This document shows positions 5,387 to 5,529 of a stretch of 5,529 nt of DNA, piece by piece. Position numbers and translations under genes: made by a program. Numbering within the stretch: the first letter of the stretch is position 1; each line of letters starts with the position of its first letter. The notes under the pieces are model-generated. The model saw nothing but the letters and a program-made list of their open reading frames with translations. It ran no database searches and was not told where the DNA came from. The DNA is from Acidobacteriota bacterium (GTDB lineage: Bacteria > Acidobacteriota > Thermoanaerobaculia > Thermoanaerobaculales > Thermoanaerobaculaceae). The DNA lies in contig DAIDOU010000021.1 of assembly GCA_027458945.1 (NCBI GenBank), positions 1 to 5,529 of the forward strand. The letters are read 5' to 3'.

Positions 5387-5390
5387 CTAG
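5387..5390. repeat. CTAG, right copy of presumed target-site duplication
   Basis: This CTAG directly follows the right terminal repeat and carries, on the minus strand, the TAG stop codon (5389-5387) of the gene entering from the right edge. Confidence 0.65.
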
Positions 5391-5529
5391 GGGGCCGTGA
5401 CGACGAGAGCCACCGCGGACCCGCCGCCGGCCAGGCCGGGGACCAGGGCGGCGCGCGGCCGCGCGGCGACGGCGCCGTACCCGGCGGCGGCGAGGTGCGG
5501 GGGGCACTCCCAGGCGGGGCGGATGGCGC
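5387..5529 (-). CDS. C-terminal 46 codons of a gene, possibly beta-ketoacyl-synthase-like (5' part outside window)
   Basis: On the minus strand a frame is open from 5527 to the TAG at 5389-5387. It reads WECPPHLAAAGYGAV early on and ends LVPGLAGGGSAVALVVTAP. The closing Gly-rich turn followed by a hydrophobic strand resembles the end of beta-ketoacyl-ACP synthases and chain-length factors (the FGFGGxNAxLVL region), but the usual Phe and Asn residues are absent and 46 residues are too few for a firm call. Coding is supported by the sensible amino-acid mix and by the frame being open to the window edge. The gene converges on the Mut7-C gene, and its stop sits inside the CTAG bordering the inverted-repeat element, so the element may have shaped its 3' end. 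Function should be treated as unknown. Confidence 0.6.
   Translation of the reverse strand, partial: AIRPAWECPPHLAAAGYGAVAARPRAALVPGLAGGGSAVALVVTAP

Noticed and set aside
5211..5390. CRISPR array or simple intrinsic terminator to explain the repeat region
   Set aside because: There are only two inverted, not directly repeated, copies without spacers, and no T-run follows the stem; terminal inverted repeats with flanking CTAG fit a MITE better.

Overview
The window comes from a very GC-rich bacterial chromosome, most likely a Gram-negative one. It encodes phosphatidylethanolamine synthesis (Psd and PssA), an NtrY-type sensor kinase and a secreted protein with a Sec signal. Gene density is high: most neighbours overlap or lie within about 10 bases. 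The style recalls Acidobacteriota or the former Deltaproteobacteria (Myxococcota-like), but this placement is inference and no marker gene fixes it.

Layout. (1) Bases 2-673, + strand: the C-terminal catalytic half of an NtrY-like histidine kinase, cut by the left edge. (2) 684-2066, +: a 460-residue secreted protein of unknown function, 10 bases after the kinase. (3) 4678 down to 2044, - strand: a tight four-gene operon in the order DUF465/YdcH-like small protein, psd, pssA, and an aspartate-semialdehyde-dehydrogenase-like protein that appears to lack the catalytic cysteine. Its last gene overlaps the secreted-protein gene tail to tail by 23 bases. (4) 4679-4745: a short divergent promoter region. 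(5) 4746-5210, +: a Mut7-C RNase-domain protein with a zinc-ribbon-like tail. (6) 5211-5386: a 176-base non-coding element with perfect 17-base terminal inverted repeats flanked by CTAG on both sides, probably a MITE. (7) 5387 to the right edge, -: the last 46 codons of another gene, possibly a beta-ketoacyl-synthase-like protein.

How the genes work together: PssA makes phosphatidylserine from CDP-diacylglycerol and serine, and Psd decarboxylates it to phosphatidylethanolamine, so the core of the minus-strand operon is a membrane-lipid unit. The dehydrogenase-like and YdcH-like proteins share its transcript but have no obvious biochemical link to it.

The most striking structure is the inverted-repeat element. 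Its two flanking CTAG copies each contain the stop codon of the adjacent convergent gene. If the element is removed together with one CTAG, the two genes would end in the same palindromic CTAG. This suggests insertion into a shared stop site, with the target duplication giving each gene its own intact stop. No CRISPR array, tRNA, rRNA, transposase gene or known riboswitch was seen.
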